Below are positions 37,770 through 51,139 of a stretch of DNA of 64,000 nucleotides, piece by piece; position 1 is the stretch's first letter, and each line of letters begins with the position of its first letter. The position numbers and the translations under genes were made by a program. The DNA is from an uncultured Paracoccaceae bacterium. GTDB taxonomy: Bacteria > Pseudomonadota > Alphaproteobacteria > Rhodobacterales > Rhodobacteraceae. The notes below the pieces were generated by a model. That model saw only the letters and a list, made by a program, of their open reading frames with translations. It ran no database searches and had not been told where the DNA came from. The stretch is taken from assembly GCA_947493255.1 (NCBI GenBank), contig CANLQK010000001.1:529317-593316 (forward strand). Direction: 5' to 3'.

Positions 37770-38681
37770 TTAGATCAATTGATAGCTATGGGGCACATAG
37801 CGGTAGCCGCCTTCACCACGTGTTTCGATAAAGCCCATGCCGGGGAATGGCATGTGGTAACCGATCAATGGGAAACGATCAGCAGAAGCCATATCCATCA
37901 GGGTCTTACGTGTCGCAGCGGCCGCGGCTTTGTCCATGTCGAACCGGACTTCCCAATCTGGATATGCAACGGACCACACGTAGTGGTTGGCGGCATCGGC
38001 CATCAAGAACAATTGCGACCCGCCGCTTTCCAACATGTATCCCATGTGGCCCGGTGTGTGGCCGAAGGCTTCGACGGCTGTCACACCTGAGCGCACGTCT
38101 TGGCCGCCTTGCAGGAATGTCATTTTTTCGGCGAGGGGGCGGACTTTTGCATCGAACCCTTCATTTCCGGCCTGTGCCCAGTGATCGAATTCGACTTGCC
38201 CTGTGACGTAGGCTGCGTTGGCAAAGGTTTCGACGCCGTCATCATTTGTCAGCCCACCAATGTGGTCACCGTGCATGTGGGTCAAGACCACGTGTGTCAC
38301 ATCGCCGGCGTCATAGCCTGCTGCAGAAAGCGCGGATGTCGTGCCAGCCGCGTTTAACCCTGTGTCGAACAGGATAACGTCTGTACCCGTGTTCACCACG
38401 GTTGGCGTGAAAAAGAACTGTGCAGCATCAGTGGACAGGAAGTTTTCAGTGCTGACGGTTTCGAAGGTTTCGTCATCGACGTTCAGGCCGAAAATGCCAT
38501 GCGGGTTTTCAACGCTGCGGCTGCCGACCAAAAGTGTCGTGACCTTAAAATCACCCAACGTGAAGTCGCGATGTGTCGGCAAGGCTGCAGGCGCATTGTT
38601 TTGCGCGAGGGTTAGGCTTGGTGCGGCGGCAAGGGGTGCTGCTGCACCAGCAAGGAGCGTTTGGCGGCGGGTGAGATTCAT
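37770..38681 (-). CDS. Tat-exported metallo-beta-lactamase-fold hydrolase
   Basis: 303 residues from ATG 38681 (AAGGACA upstream; frame open to 38753). The N-terminus MNLTRRQTLLAGAAAPLAAA is a twin-arginine signal. The zinc site is seen as THVVLTHMHGDHIGGLTNDD, with later ligands in VEAFGHTPGHMGYML and FLMADAANHYVWS. Typical of quorum-lactonase/glyoxalase-II-like enzymes; the substrate is unknown and it should act in the periplasm. Confidence 0.9.
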   Translation of the reverse strand: MNLTRRQTLLAGAAAPLAAAPSLTLAQNNAPAALPTHRDFTLGDFKVTTLLVGSRSVENPHGIFGLNVDDETFETVSTENFLSTDAAQFFFTPTVVNTGTDVILFDTGLNAAGTTSALSAAGYDAGDVTHVVLTHMHGDHIGGLTNDDGVETFANAAYVTGQVEFDHWAQAGNEGFDAKVRPLAEKMTFLQGGQDVRSGVTAVEAFGHTPGHMGYMLESGGSQLFLMADAANHYVWSVAYPDWEVRFDMDKAAAAATRKTLMDMASADRFPLIGYHMPFPGMGFIETRGEGGYRYVPHSYQLI

Positions 38682-38848
38682 GGGCTGTCCTTCTGAAGTT
38701 ATGTTTTTGCTTGGCGAAAGATAGGACACTCTCAAAAAAGGGCAAATCATCAAAAGTTGATTGAGCTAGAGTTTGCTCAGCTCAAAGGCGAGGGGGCGAG
38801 CTGTTTTACAACAGCCCGCCCTCTGAAGTGATCAATCGGATGTTTGGA

Positions 38849-39232
38849 TCAGAATGCGCTAAGGATCGTGCCAATGGCCGCCAAAACAGCCAACCCAAGG
38901 ATCGGGAACAAGGTGAGCATAAACCCAAGACCGCGGGTCGCGGGGTCTGTCGTGTAGGCGCGCCAAAAGAGGGTCCGCCCAACCAGATAACAAACGCCCA
39001 AAGGGATCACCAAGAAGACAGATGCATTATTTGCGGCCAAAAGAAGCAAAGGTAAGAAGGCGACAAGACATTCCATCGTGTTTGACTGGACGCGGTACAT
39101 CCGTTCAAACCCATCGTGCCCAGTCATTTGGGGGGCCTTGAGGCCACTGACGCGGCGTTGGGCCCCAACCAAATACCCGAACATAAGGTATTGAAGGACG
39201 GCTATAATGGCGATGAGTTCAATGATGGGCAT
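38849..39232 (-). CDS. MAPEG family membrane protein
   Basis: 127 residues from ATG 39232; a longer frame to 39358 overlaps the neighbouring gene region and lacks similarity. Four membrane helices. The signature is RVQSNTMECLVAFLPLLLLA (the R-x-x-N-x-x-E pattern) with VGRTLFWRAYTTDPATRGLG. MAPEG proteins are glutathione-dependent or eicosanoid-type enzymes in eukaryotes; bacterial roles are mostly unknown. Confidence 0.88.
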   Translation of the reverse strand: MPIIELIAIIAVLQYLMFGYLVGAQRRVSGLKAPQMTGHDGFERMYRVQSNTMECLVAFLPLLLLAANNASVFLVIPLGVCYLVGRTLFWRAYTTDPATRGLGFMLTLFPILGLAVLAAIGTILSAF

Positions 39233-39281
39233 AACGTCTCGATTTCTTTTTGTGCCAAGGGCCTTAGGCCCAAGTCGGCGT

Positions 39282-39782
39282 TTACTGAAGGTAGCGGTTA
39301 ATTTGGTCCAGAGCGGCGCTTGACCCCGTGAGGTCAAAGCGGTGGCTGCGCCCGTCAAATTGGACGTCGACCCAAGCCGCAGATCTTACATTGGCGACGA
39401 CGTTGTTCGTCGTACCCATGCCTAAGGTCGCGGTGTTGTTAAGGGCGTCTTCTGCACCATTCCCTTGGAATTGGAACGTTTCCTGATTTGAAAACGTCAG
39501 TGTCACCAAGGCGCCGGGTGGGGGTAAGTGCCCATCCAGATAAACGGTGACGCTACAATTGCTAAAGGTGCATGCACCATTGGCGCCAAGGTCTTGGGCG
39601 TCGTCTGAACGGGTGATCCAAAACTCGTTGGTTTTTTCCCGAAGCGGGCTGACCTCGCCAGTGTCGTTGATAAAGGTCCAATACACAGCACCGCCTTCAA
39701 GCGAGGCCTCGAAATGCCATTGTTCGGCATGCACAGTGACTGGGGCCAGCGCAGCAAAAAGGATAAACGATAAAACTCGCAC
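39282..39782 (-). CDS. Secreted protein of unknown function
   Basis: 166 residues. Signal peptide MRVLSFILFAALAPVTVHA, cleaved before EQWH. The mature part is beta-rich, with one close cysteine pair (GACTFSNCSV) and a C-terminal FDLTGSSAALDQINRYL. Probably a periplasmic beta-sandwich. No family recognised. It follows mnmA on the same strand with a 63-bp gap. Confidence 0.72.
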   Translation of the reverse strand: MRVLSFILFAALAPVTVHAEQWHFEASLEGGAVYWTFINDTGEVSPLREKTNEFWITRSDDAQDLGANGACTFSNCSVTVYLDGHLPPPGALVTLTFSNQETFQFQGNGAEDALNNTATLGMGTTNNVVANVRSAAWVDVQFDGRSHRFDLTGSSAALDQINRYLQ

Positions 39783-39845
39783 TCAAATACCTCTCTACGA
39801 CTAGAGCAGGCACTTGAGGTGATTCATCTTAGGATTGCAAGTGGG

Positions 39846-41000
39846 TCAATAGCCGCGCCAGATCCAGCCGCCGCCAAAGATGCGCGAGCTGTCTTGGTCA
39901 TAGAACACGCACGCCTGGCCCGGGGATACACCTTCTTCGGGTGTCAGCAGTTCTACCTCGGCTTCGGTTGCAGATAAGGGGCGCAAAACGGCCTCCATCG
40001 GCGGTTTGGTCGAGCGGACTTTGACAGCGATGTGACGTTCTTTCATGTCATCAAAGGCACCGTCGCCAAGCCAGTTGATTTCGCGCACGGGAACGGTGCG
40101 TGTTGTCAGCATGTCTTTTGGGCCGACAATCACGTGGCGGTTGTCGACGTCCAGTTTTACGACATAAAGTGGGTCGGCCAACCCACCGATGCCAAGCCCG
40201 CGCCGTTGCCCAACCGTGTAGTGAATGACGCCTTTGTGGTGACCAAGAACGTTTCCGTCTGTGTCGACAATATCACCGGGTTCAGCAGCACCGGGGCGCA
40301 GTTTTTCAATTACCGAGGCGTAGTTGCCATTTGGTACAAAACAGATGTCTTGGCTGTCTGGCTTGTCGGCCAAGGACAGCCCGTATTTGCGCGCAAGCTC
40401 GCGGGTTTGTTCCTTGGAGACGTGGTGGCCCAAGGGGAACCGGAGATAATCAAGCTGGTCTTGTTTGGTCGAGAACAGGAAATAGCTTTGGTCTTTGGTT
40501 GGGTCGGCGGCGCAATGTAGTTCTGCGCCGCTGTCGCCCATCATCCGCTGAATGTAGTGACCCGTTGCCATGCAGTCGGCGTCTAGGTCTTTCGCTGTTT
40601 CCAGCAGGTCTTTGAATTTCACGCGTTCATTGCACCGGATGCAGGGAACCGGTGTCGCACCCGCGAGGTAGCTGTCAGCGAATTCATCAATGACCGCTTC
40701 TTTGAACGTATTTTCATAATCAAGAACGTAGTGCGGAAACCCCATTTCTTCGGCAACGCGGCGGGCATCATGGATGTCGCGCCCCGCACAGCATGCGCCT
40801 TTTTTGGCCAAGGCCGCACCATGGTCGTATAATTGCAAGGTCACACCGACCACATCGTAACCTTGGTCTGCCAACATAGCTGCCACAACGGAGCTATCGA
40901 CACCGCCAGACATAGCGACAACGACACGCGTTTCGGATGGCGGCTTGGCAAAGCCAAGAGAGTTCAGGCCATGGGAATTCAAGGCTGGGTCGAGGGGCAT
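39846..41000 (-). CDS. mnmA: tRNA-specific 2-thiouridylase
   Basis: 384 residues. It puts sulfur at position 2 of wobble U34 in Lys, Glu and Gln tRNAs. PP-loop [20 protein letters not shown] at the N-terminus. First catalytic Cys in [16 protein letters not shown] and second in [26 protein letters not shown] and [10 protein letters not shown] are typical of the C-terminal domain. It diverges from sciP with 130 bp between them. Confidence 0.96.
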   Translation of the reverse strand: MPLDPALNSHGLNSLGFAKPPSETRVVVAMSGGVDSSVVAAMLADQGYDVVGVTLQLYDHGAALAKKGACCAGRDIHDARRVAEEMGFPHYVLDYENTFKEAVIDEFADSYLAGATPVPCIRCNERVKFKDLLETAKDLDADCMATGHYIQRMMGDSGAELHCAADPTKDQSYFLFSTKQDQLDYLRFPLGHHVSKEQTRELARKYGLSLADKPDSQDICFVPNGNYASVIEKLRPGAAEPGDIVDTDGNVLGHHKGVIHYTVGQRRGLGIGGLADPLYVVKLDVDNRHVIVGPKDMLTTRTVPVREINWLGDGAFDDMKERHIAVKVRSTKPPMEAVLRPLSATEAEVELLTPEEGVSPGQACVFYDQDSSRIFGGGWIWRGY

Positions 41001-41130
41001 AATGATGTCCTAAGGTGTGGTTCGTTCGGAATATAGGAAAAGTGTAATCATTCTCAAGCCCCGGCTTTACGTGTTCTTAGGCATGGCAGGCGAAAGTCGC
41101 ACCGATAAATGCCAAAACAGAGTGTGAAAG

Positions 41131-41409
41131 ATGTATTTGCGAAAGATAGATGGTCCACGTTCGGTCAAATTGCCCGACGGAACAATGATGACACGCGCAG
41201 ATTTGCCGCCACCCGAAACACGGCGATGGGTCGCGTCGCGCAAGGCCTGCGTTGTAAAAGCGGTCGCGTTTGCCCTTATTTCGCGGGAGGAAGCCAAAGA
41301 AAACTATGGGTTGTCAGAAGATGAACTTGTGGAGTGGGAGAATGCAGTTCGCGATCACGGTGAACGTGCTTTGAAAACCACCGCCTTGCAAAAATTTCGA
41401 CAACCCTAG
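41131..41409 (+). CDS. sciP: CtrA inhibitor SciP (DUF1153)
   Basis: 92 residues. YLRKIDGPRSVKLPDGTMMT, ADLPPPETRRWVASRKACVV and GLSEDELVEWENAVRDHGER match SciP/DUF1153, a small helical protein that blocks CtrA-activated transcription by binding CtrA. Its placement 92 bp before ctrA is a known Rhodobacterales arrangement and supports the call. ATG 41131 is used; a start at 41109 is a different, overlapping frame. Confidence 0.93.
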   Translation: MYLRKIDGPRSVKLPDGTMMTRADLPPPETRRWVASRKACVVKAVAFALISREEAKENYGLSEDELVEWENAVRDHGERALKTTALQKFRQP

Positions 41410-41435
41410 GGGTATTACATAAGTTCTCTTATTAC

Positions 41436-41468
41436 GGTAACGTGTGGTTAACCAATGTTACCTTAAGG
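41436..41468 (+). promoter_or_regulatory. Nested palindromes before ctrA (candidate operator)
   Basis: GGTAAC (41436-41441) and GTTACC (41457-41462) form an inverted repeat. Between them sits GGTTAACC (41446-41453), a perfect palindrome with its centre within half a base of the outer repeat's centre. CCTTAAGG (41461-41468), a third palindrome, follows. TTAACCA resembles the CtrA half-site, but TTAA and TTAA are 15 bp apart, not the 11 of the classic TTAA-N7-TTAA box. Autoregulation is inferred. Confidence 0.55.
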
Positions 41469-41501
41469 TCATTTCAGAGACCTTTTTAGCGGAGAAGAGA
41501 A

Positions 41502-42221
41502 ATGCGTGTATTGCTGGTAGAAGATGACCCATCGACGGCCAAAAGCATCGAATTGATGTTGAGTCATGCAAATTTGAATGTGTATACGACCGATCTTGGT
41601 GAGGAAGGGATCGATCTTGCCAAGCTGTATGATTACGATTTGATCCTTTTGGATATTAACCTTCCAGATATGAACGGACATGAAGTTCTGCGGCAATTGC
41701 GCCTCAGCCGGATCGAAACGCCAATTCTGATCCTGTCAGGTGAAGATGGGACAGAAAGTAAGCTGAAGGGCTTTGGTTTTGGTGCGGACGATTACATGAC
41801 CAAACCGTTCCACCGTGAAGAATTGGTGGCACGTATCCATGCGATCATCCGTCGTTCGAAAGGGCATGCGCAGTCCATCATCAAAACGGGGTCAATCTCT
41901 GTGAACCTTGATGCGAAGACTGTCGAAGTTGAAGGGTCGCCCGTGCACCTTACCGGCAAAGAATACCAAATGCTGGAGCTGTTGAGCCTGCGCAAAGGGA
42001 CCACTTTGACGAAAGAAATGTTCCTGAACCATCTTTACGGCGGCATGGACGAGCCAGAGTTGAAGATCATCGATGTCTTTATCTGTAAGTTGCGTAAGAA
42101 ATTGAGCGAAGCTGCGAACGGCGATAATTTCATCGAAACCGTTTGGGGGCGTGGTTATGTTTTGCGAGACCCAGATCCTATCGCGGAGGTAAGCCCAGAA
42201 AAGCTCGCTGTTGGCGCGTAG
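41502..42221 (+). CDS. ctrA: Cell cycle response regulator CtrA
   Basis: 239 residues, OmpR family. Receiver domain 1-118 with phosphoacceptor Asp51 ([20 protein letters not shown]), acidic pocket EDDPS and Lys in [19 protein letters not shown]. Winged-helix DNA-binding domain ~125-228 ([53 protein letters not shown]). In Rhodobacterales CtrA controls motility, gene transfer agent genes and quorum-linked traits and is usually not essential. The C-terminus ends VGA rather than the AA degradation tag of Caulobacter. SD-like GGAGAAG precedes ATG 41502. Confidence 0.96.
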   Translation: MRVLLVEDDPSTAKSIELMLSHANLNVYTTDLGEEGIDLAKLYDYDLILLDINLPDMNGHEVLRQLRLSRIETPILILSGEDGTESKLKGFGFGADDYMTKPFHREELVARIHAIIRRSKGHAQSIIKTGSISVNLDAKTVEVEGSPVHLTGKEYQMLELLSLRKGTTLTKEMFLNHLYGGMDEPELKIIDVFICKLRKKLSEAANGDNFIETVWGRGYVLRDPDPIAEVSPEKLAVGA

Positions 42222-42335
42222 GCAAGAACTGTCGGTTAAAGAACACCACTCACGGATCTTTGCGATCGACCGGCAGGGCTGGACCTGACAGTTCCGCGCA
42301 CCTATCACTAAGCCGAGAATTTTTGGTTCGGATAG

Positions 42336-46693
<4,358 letters not shown>

Positions 46694-46721
46694 CCACGCT
46701 TGGAACATTTTGTTCACTTTT

Positions 46722-46736
46722 GTTCTCAAAAAGTTC
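46722..46736. promoter_or_regulatory. LexA (SOS) box upstream of the 40-aa protein gene
   Basis: GTTC-TCAAAAA-GTTC at 46722-46736 fits the alphaproteobacterial LexA consensus GTTC-N7-GTTC exactly. A further GTTC lies at 46712-46715, and GAAC words occur at 46760 and 46780. It is 67 bp before ATG 46803 and overlaps a possible -35 (TTGTTC, 46720-46725). Confidence 0.7.
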
Positions 46737-46802
46737 TTGCATTAAGGCATGGTTAATGAGAACAAAGAGGCAACAACGAGAACATAAACGAGGAGCAGCA
46801 CC

Positions 46803-46925
46803 ATGGCACAAGAGATCAAAAGCGTAATCGCCCGATCTTCTGACACAATCATCGCAGATGCGATTGGGGTGGTCAGCCTAATGGTGATGTTGTTCGGTGC
46901 GCTCGCTTTGCCCAGTTTCTTTTAA
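46803..46925 (+). CDS. 40-aa membrane peptide with LexA-boxed promoter
   Basis: Read by eye from ATG 46803 to TAA 46923-46925. It begins MAQEIKSVIARSSDTIIADA and continues IGVVSLMVMLFGALALPSFF, so a polar amphipathic N-terminal half precedes one hydrophobic helix (residues ~20-37). The AGGAGCAGC before the ATG is a strong ribosome site. The LexA box upstream implies induction by DNA damage. Small SOS-induced membrane peptides often inhibit division or depolarise membranes, but nothing in the sequence identifies a target. Confidence 0.72.
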   Translation: MAQEIKSVIARSSDTIIADAIGVVSLMVMLFGALALPSFF

Positions 46926-47088
46926 CTGCCTGCTGCGTTTTGTGCGGTGAACCAGATCATCTGTCCCAACTCCGGTGTTTCCCGAAACGCCGTTTGATCT
47001 GACCACGTCATACACTGCCTGTCTTGACCAAATACGGGAGCCTGCCTTTCCCGATATCCCACCGGTCCCAACACAAGACGCATTTCTG

Positions 47089-47126
47089 CCGCCGCTTTCC
47101 ACTGTCCCGGAAAGCGGCGGTTTTTT
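47089..47126. terminator. Strong terminator between the SOS peptide and the NifU-like gene
   Basis: CCGCCGCTTTCC (47089-47100) pairs with GGAAAGCGGCGG (47109-47120) around an 8-nt loop and is followed by TTTTTTC. The T-run on the plus strand suits the SOS peptide. On the minus strand the stem lies beyond the NifU-like gene's stop, without a clear T-run. Confidence 0.9.
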
Positions 47127-47145
47127 CTTTTGGGACTTAGGCGGA

Positions 47146-47589
47146 TTATGCGTCGCGCGCTGCGGCCAATGCCTCTAGCGTGGCATCAAATGCCAACATG
47201 ATCGACATGTGCCGGTTCTTGTATTCTGCTGCGGGGCCCAAGACTTCGAGACCGTCAAATGGAGCCGCGGGGGTAGGGCCGCCAGATTTTAACATTGCCA
47301 GCAATTCATCGCGGCCTTGTTGAATTTCGGCTTCTGTGCGGCCAATTGCGTTGTGACCCAATACAGCCGCTGACGCTTGGCCCAATGCGCAGGCTTTTAC
47401 GTCTTGGCCAAAGGCTGCAATTTTTCCGTTTTGAACTGTGATGTCGACCGTCACAGTTGACCCACACAGGGGAGAGCGCCGTTTGGCGGATGCATCAGGC
47501 GCGTCCAGACGGGTCTGATGGGGAATATCCGCAGCGAGCCCAAGAATGCGGGTCGAATACAGTTTGATGAGGTCATTGTCTGTGGACAT
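47146..47589 (-). CDS. NifU/IscU-like iron-sulfur scaffold-type protein lacking the third Cys
   Basis: 147 residues from ATG 47589 (frame open to 47631). The fold segments LIKLYSTRILGLAADIPHQT, SPLCGSTVTVDITVQNGKIA and DVKACALGQASAAVLG match the IscU N-terminal domain. Only the first two of IscU's three cluster ligands are present. The third-Cys region reads YKNRHMSIMLAFDATLEAL, with no Cys. So it may bind iron-sulfur clusters differently or carry out another task. It diverges from hisI. Confidence 0.85.
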   Translation of the reverse strand: MSTDNDLIKLYSTRILGLAADIPHQTRLDAPDASAKRRSPLCGSTVTVDITVQNGKIAAFGQDVKACALGQASAAVLGHNAIGRTEAEIQQGRDELLAMLKSGGPTPAAPFDGLEVLGPAAEYKNRHMSIMLAFDATLEALAAARDA

Positions 47590-47658
47590 TGAATTGCCTT
47601 TGCATGGTCTTGGACATAGATAGGCCTGCAACGCAGCAATGCCAAAGGAAAAGCGGCA

Positions 47659-48021
47659 ATGACATTTGATCCAGCGACATTGAAATACGATTCCAATGGG
47701 TTAATCCCATGCATTGCGCAGCAAGACGGCACCGGTGAGGTGCTGATGATGGCGTGGATGAACGTCGCGGCGGTGACAAAAACCCTAGAAACCAAACGGG
47801 TCACGTATTGGTCGCGATCCCGCCAGTCGTTTTGGATCAAGGGTGAAACATCTGGCCACACCCAAGAATTGATCGACCTGCGTGTGGATTGCGACCGTGA
47901 TTGCCTATTGGCTGTGGTCAATCAGGTTGGCGCGGCGTGCCATACGAACCGCCGGTCGTGTTTTTACACGTCTGTGGTGGATGGCGGCGAAACGGAGCTG
48001 ATGAAACCGTTAGACGACTAA
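47659..48021 (+). CDS. hisI: Phosphoribosyl-AMP cyclohydrolase
   Basis: 120 residues, monofunctional HisI. It opens the adenine ring of PR-AMP in histidine synthesis, with zinc. Motifs: DGTGEVLMMAWMNVAAV, VTYWSRSRQSFWIKGETSGH, DCDRDCLLAVVNQVGAACHT and NRRSCFY, which carry the Cys zinc ligands. Its stop overlaps the convergent gluQ stop by four bases. Confidence 0.96.
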   Translation: MTFDPATLKYDSNGLIPCIAQQDGTGEVLMMAWMNVAAVTKTLETKRVTYWSRSRQSFWIKGETSGHTQELIDLRVDCDRDCLLAVVNQVGAACHTNRRSCFYTSVVDGGETELMKPLDD

Positions 48022-48902
48022 AGCCCCACAATCGCGCGGATGTCTGCGGGGCTGGCCCCGTCGGCACGAAATTTGGACAGGGCGCGCGCGTCGTCGCGTT
48101 TGGCCAACCGTTTTCCTGCATCATCGCGGATCAGCCCGTGATGATGGTAGGTCGGGGTGGGTAGGCCCAACAGCCTTTGTAAAATAACATGAATTTTGGT
48201 TGCCTCGAACAGGTCCTGGCCGCGGACAACGTGCGTTATGTTTTGTGCAGCGTCATCCATAACGACGGACAGGTGGTAAGACGTTCCCATGTCCTTTCGT
48301 GCCAATACAATGTCGCCAATGTCTTTAACGGCGTCTTCGGCCGTAAATTCAACGCGCCCAGTTTCACCGTTCGGACCAGACCCCGTTTCGTGAAATGAAT
48401 AGATGCGGTCCTCCGCCACACGCGGGATGGCGACATCGATTGCCGCCCGGATGTCCAACCTGAGTGCAGTGTTTTCGGGGGGGCACTCGCACCCTGCAAA
48501 CGCGCGAACATCGCGGCACGTTCCGGGGTAAATTAATCCGTCTGGCCCAAATTCGGGCTGTGCGCCTTCTTGGGGGGCGGCAACCGCTGCTTCGATGTCG
48601 CGTCGTGAACAAGAACAGGCGAACGCATGGTCGTTGTTCCAAAGCCAATCGAGTTTTTCGCGATAGGCTGGCAACCGTTCGGATTGGCGCAGGACGGGGT
48701 CTGGCCACGACAGGCCCAACCAGCGCAAATCGTCGTAGATCTGGGTTTCCCATTCGGGGCGAGACCGTGATTGATCGATGTCTTCAATTCGAAGCAGGAA
48801 CGTTCCGCCGTGTTCCAGCGCCATGTCATGGGCCATCAAGGCCGAATAGGCGTGCCCCAGATGGAGCGGCCCCGTGGGGGATGGCGCGAAGCGGGTGATC
48901 AT
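48018..48902 (-). CDS. gluQ: Glutamyl-Q tRNA(Asp) synthetase
   Basis: 294 residues, a truncated GluRS without an anticodon domain, which puts Glu on queuosine at position 34 of tRNA-Asp. HIGH-like motif RFAPSPTGPLHLGHAYSALM. Zinc-site Cys in FACSCSRRDIEAAV and IYPGTCRDVRAFAGCECPPE. KMSKS-like KRLAKRDDARALSKF. The ATG overlaps the upstream methyltransferase stop by four bases. Confidence 0.94.
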   Translation of the reverse strand: MITRFAPSPTGPLHLGHAYSALMAHDMALEHGGTFLLRIEDIDQSRSRPEWETQIYDDLRWLGLSWPDPVLRQSERLPAYREKLDWLWNNDHAFACSCSRRDIEAAVAAPQEGAQPEFGPDGLIYPGTCRDVRAFAGCECPPENTALRLDIRAAIDVAIPRVAEDRIYSFHETGSGPNGETGRVEFTAEDAVKDIGDIVLARKDMGTSYHLSVVMDDAAQNITHVVRGQDLFEATKIHVILQRLLGLPTPTYHHHGLIRDDAGKRLAKRDDARALSKFRADGASPADIRAIVGL

Positions 48903-49528
48903 AACCGTTTTAGGATGATCACATCTGAGCCGGTGACTTTTTCATTCAGGTGAGGCCCATATTCACGAAACACCTGTTCGGCTTTTCCAGAGTCGATGAT
49001 TTCGGCTAGCGCAGCCATGTAGGCTGGGTCCGCCAACGTCGGATCGTTGTAGCTGAAGGCCAACAAACCATCGGGGGCAAGCGCGTCGATCACAACGGCA
49101 AGCATTTCAGGGGGCGCGGCACCCATGGAAATAACACCAGTGGCGATGATGATATTGTAATCGCTTGGATTTATGCCGACTTCGCCGATCTTACCCTGCC
49201 ATAATTTTCGATAGACTGGGCCCTTAGACGTGGCCTTTGCATGGGCCTGGTCGAGCATTTCAGGCGTTATGTCGGTGCCATCGATGCAGGAAAACCCGTG
49301 GTTATGCAGCGCCAAGCCAGACAAACCGGTACCACACCCAAAGTCCAAAATCGGTTGTGCGGTGTCGGGCGAAAGCGAGAGCAATGCCTTGGCTACCCGA
49401 TCTGGCGTTGCGTAGGCCATTGCGGTGATGTCGGCGTCATAACTCGCGGCCCATTCGGAATAGAGCGCGCGGGTGTCTTCGCTGCTGCGGGGCGTCCAAA
49501 GGTCGGTCGTGTTAGTTTTGTTGGTCAT
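48899..49528 (-). CDS. Class I SAM-dependent methyltransferase
   Basis: 209 residues. The Rossmann methyltransferase core has PILDFGCGTGLSGLALHNHG (motif I), CIDGTDITPEMLDQAHAKA, YNIIIATGVISMGAAPPEML and a C-terminal YGPHLNEKVTGSDVIILKR. The substrate is unknown. It is translationally coupled to gluQ downstream. Confidence 0.85.
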   Translation of the reverse strand: MTNKTNTTDLWTPRSSEDTRALYSEWAASYDADITAMAYATPDRVAKALLSLSPDTAQPILDFGCGTGLSGLALHNHGFSCIDGTDITPEMLDQAHAKATSKGPVYRKLWQGKIGEVGINPSDYNIIIATGVISMGAAPPEMLAVVIDALAPDGLLAFSYNDPTLADPAYMAALAEIIDSGKAEQVFREYGPHLNEKVTGSDVIILKRL

Positions 49529-49567
49529 GCGATCAGGCTAAGCGGCTTAGGTGTCACGGTCTACAAA

Positions 49568-50905
49568 CTAATTCGCGAGCCACGCCTGCCAGTCGATTTT
49601 TGCGCGGTCTGTATAGGCCTTGTAGCGGTCTTTGCGCCCACGTCGGCCGCCCTTGAGGCCTTCTACGGGCGGGAATAGCCCAAAGTTGACGTTCATGGGC
49701 TGGAAGGTTTTGGCTGCTGCGCCTCCGGTGATGTGGGACACCAACGCGCCGGTCGCTGTGGTGTCTGGGACAGGGGGCAAGGTTGCGCCGGTCATTTCGG
49801 CAACCGCAAGACGGCCCGCCAACAGGCCCATGGCGGCAGATTCGACGTAGCCTTCAACACCCGTGATCTGGCCCGCAAAGCGGATATTGGGGCGTGATTT
49901 GAGACGCATCTGATCGTCCAGCAACGTGGGCGAATTCAAGAATGTGTTGCGATGGATGCCGCCCAAACGGGCAAAGCTGGCGTCGGTCAAACCAGGAATA
50001 CGTTTGAAAACATCGGTTTGTGCGCCGTATTTCATTTTGGTTTGAAAGCCGACAATGTTGTAGAGCGTGCCCAAAGCGTTGTCGCGTCGCAACTGCACGA
50101 CGGCATAGGGTTTGACATCGGGTTGGTGCGGGTTGGTTAGGCCAACGGGTTTCATAGGGCCAAAGCGCAAGGTTTCGCGGCCACGTTCCGCCATTACTTC
50201 GATCGGCAAGCAGCCATCGAAGTAGCCCGCTGTTTCGCCTTCTTTAAATTCGGTTTTGTCGGCGGCCAAAAGCGCGTCAATGAAACCCTCGTAGTCGTCT
50301 TTGGACATCGGGCAATTCAGGTAGGCTGTGCGTTCTTCTTCGGTTTCGCCTTTGTCGTAGCGCGACTGCATCCATGCCACGGACATGTCGACGCTTTCGG
50401 CATAAACGATGGGGGCAATGGCGTCGAAAAAGGCCAAGGCTTCGGCGCCGGTTTCGGCGGCAATTGCGTCGGCCAGTTTGCCCGATGTGAGGGGGCCAGT
50501 CGCAATGATCCAGTTTCCATCTTCAGGCAGCGTGTCAATTTCTTCGTATGATACCGATATGTTAGGGTGCGCTATTAACTTGGCTGTGACGGCTTCGGCG
50601 AACGGGTCGCGGTCGACTGCCAAGGCACCACCGGCTGGCAGTTTATGGGCGTCAGCGGTGGACATGATGATGCCGTCTGCCGCGCGCATTTCCCAATGCA
50701 AAAGGCCAACGGCGTTTTGTTCGCTGTCATCCGAGCGGAACGAGTTTGAACACACCATTTCGGCCAGATTACCGGTGCGGTGGGCGAAGGTTTCGACCTT
50801 TGGGCGCATTTCGTGGATGACCACTTTGATGCCTTGGTTCGCGGCCTGCCATGCGGCCTCTGATCCGGCCATTCCGCCGCCGATGATGTGAAGTGTCTGT
50901 GTCAT
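49568..50905 (-). CDS. trmFO: Folate-dependent tRNA m5U54 methyltransferase TrmFO
   Basis: 445 residues. FAD protein using 5,10-methylene-THF to make m5U54 in the T loop. FAD site [20 protein letters not shown]; catalytic-region [20 protein letters not shown]; then [18 protein letters not shown] and [21 protein letters not shown]-terminal [20 protein letters not shown] is a family hallmark. The 22-bp tandem repeat lies between this gene's start and the gyrA terminator. Confidence 0.95.
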   Translation of the reverse strand: MTQTLHIIGGGMAGSEAAWQAANQGIKVVIHEMRPKVETFAHRTGNLAEMVCSNSFRSDDSEQNAVGLLHWEMRAADGIIMSTADAHKLPAGGALAVDRDPFAEAVTAKLIAHPNISVSYEEIDTLPEDGNWIIATGPLTSGKLADAIAAETGAEALAFFDAIAPIVYAESVDMSVAWMQSRYDKGETEEERTAYLNCPMSKDDYEGFIDALLAADKTEFKEGETAGYFDGCLPIEVMAERGRETLRFGPMKPVGLTNPHQPDVKPYAVVQLRRDNALGTLYNIVGFQTKMKYGAQTDVFKRIPGLTDASFARLGGIHRNTFLNSPTLLDDQMRLKSRPNIRFAGQITGVEGYVESAAMGLLAGRLAVAEMTGATLPPVPDTTATGALVSHITGGAAAKTFQPMNVNFGLFPPVEGLKGGRRGRKDRYKAYTDRAKIDWQAWLAN

Positions 50906-50958
50906 GGACTGTCAAATAGGCCGATGTGGGACCAGAGGAAAGGGGCGAATTTTGCGAT

Positions 50959-51002
50959 ATGGGTCTGGTATTGCTTTGGAATGGGTTTGGTATTGCTTTG
51001 AG
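50959..51002 (+). repeat. 22-bp tandem repeat (two copies)
   Basis: ATGGGTCTGGTATTGC+TTTGGA (50959-50980) and ATGGGTTTGGTATTGC+TTTGAG (50981-51002) are adjacent imperfect copies. A third copy lies 17 kb away at 33960-33981. Both places are intergenic. Confidence 0.75.
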
Positions 51003-51026
51003 GCAAAGCAGGACTTGTCCAAGCAA

Positions 51027-51053
51027 AAAGCCCAACCAATGAGGCTGGGCTTT
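51027..51053 (-). terminator. gyrA terminator
   Basis: AAAGCCCA (51027-51034) and TGGGCTTT (51046-51053) pair, with CC and GG continuing the stem past an unpaired base. On the minus strand the stem is followed by a T-run. It lies 86 bp past the gyrA stop. Confidence 0.75.
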
Positions 51054-51139
51054 CATGTGACTTAGAAACAGTCAGCCTGATCCATCAAAAACTAAAGAGT
51101 TTGCCGATCAGTATGCGGTGGACAGGAACGCGTCCGAGT

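Noticed and set aside
42225..42300. Paired AACTGTC/GACAGTT before ligA as a hairpin
   Set aside because: The arms are more than 40 bases apart with no T-run; too weak to call.
46975..47178. 67-codon frame between the SOS peptide and the NifU-like gene
   Set aside because: It runs through the strong terminator at 47089-47126 and lacks a ribosome site.
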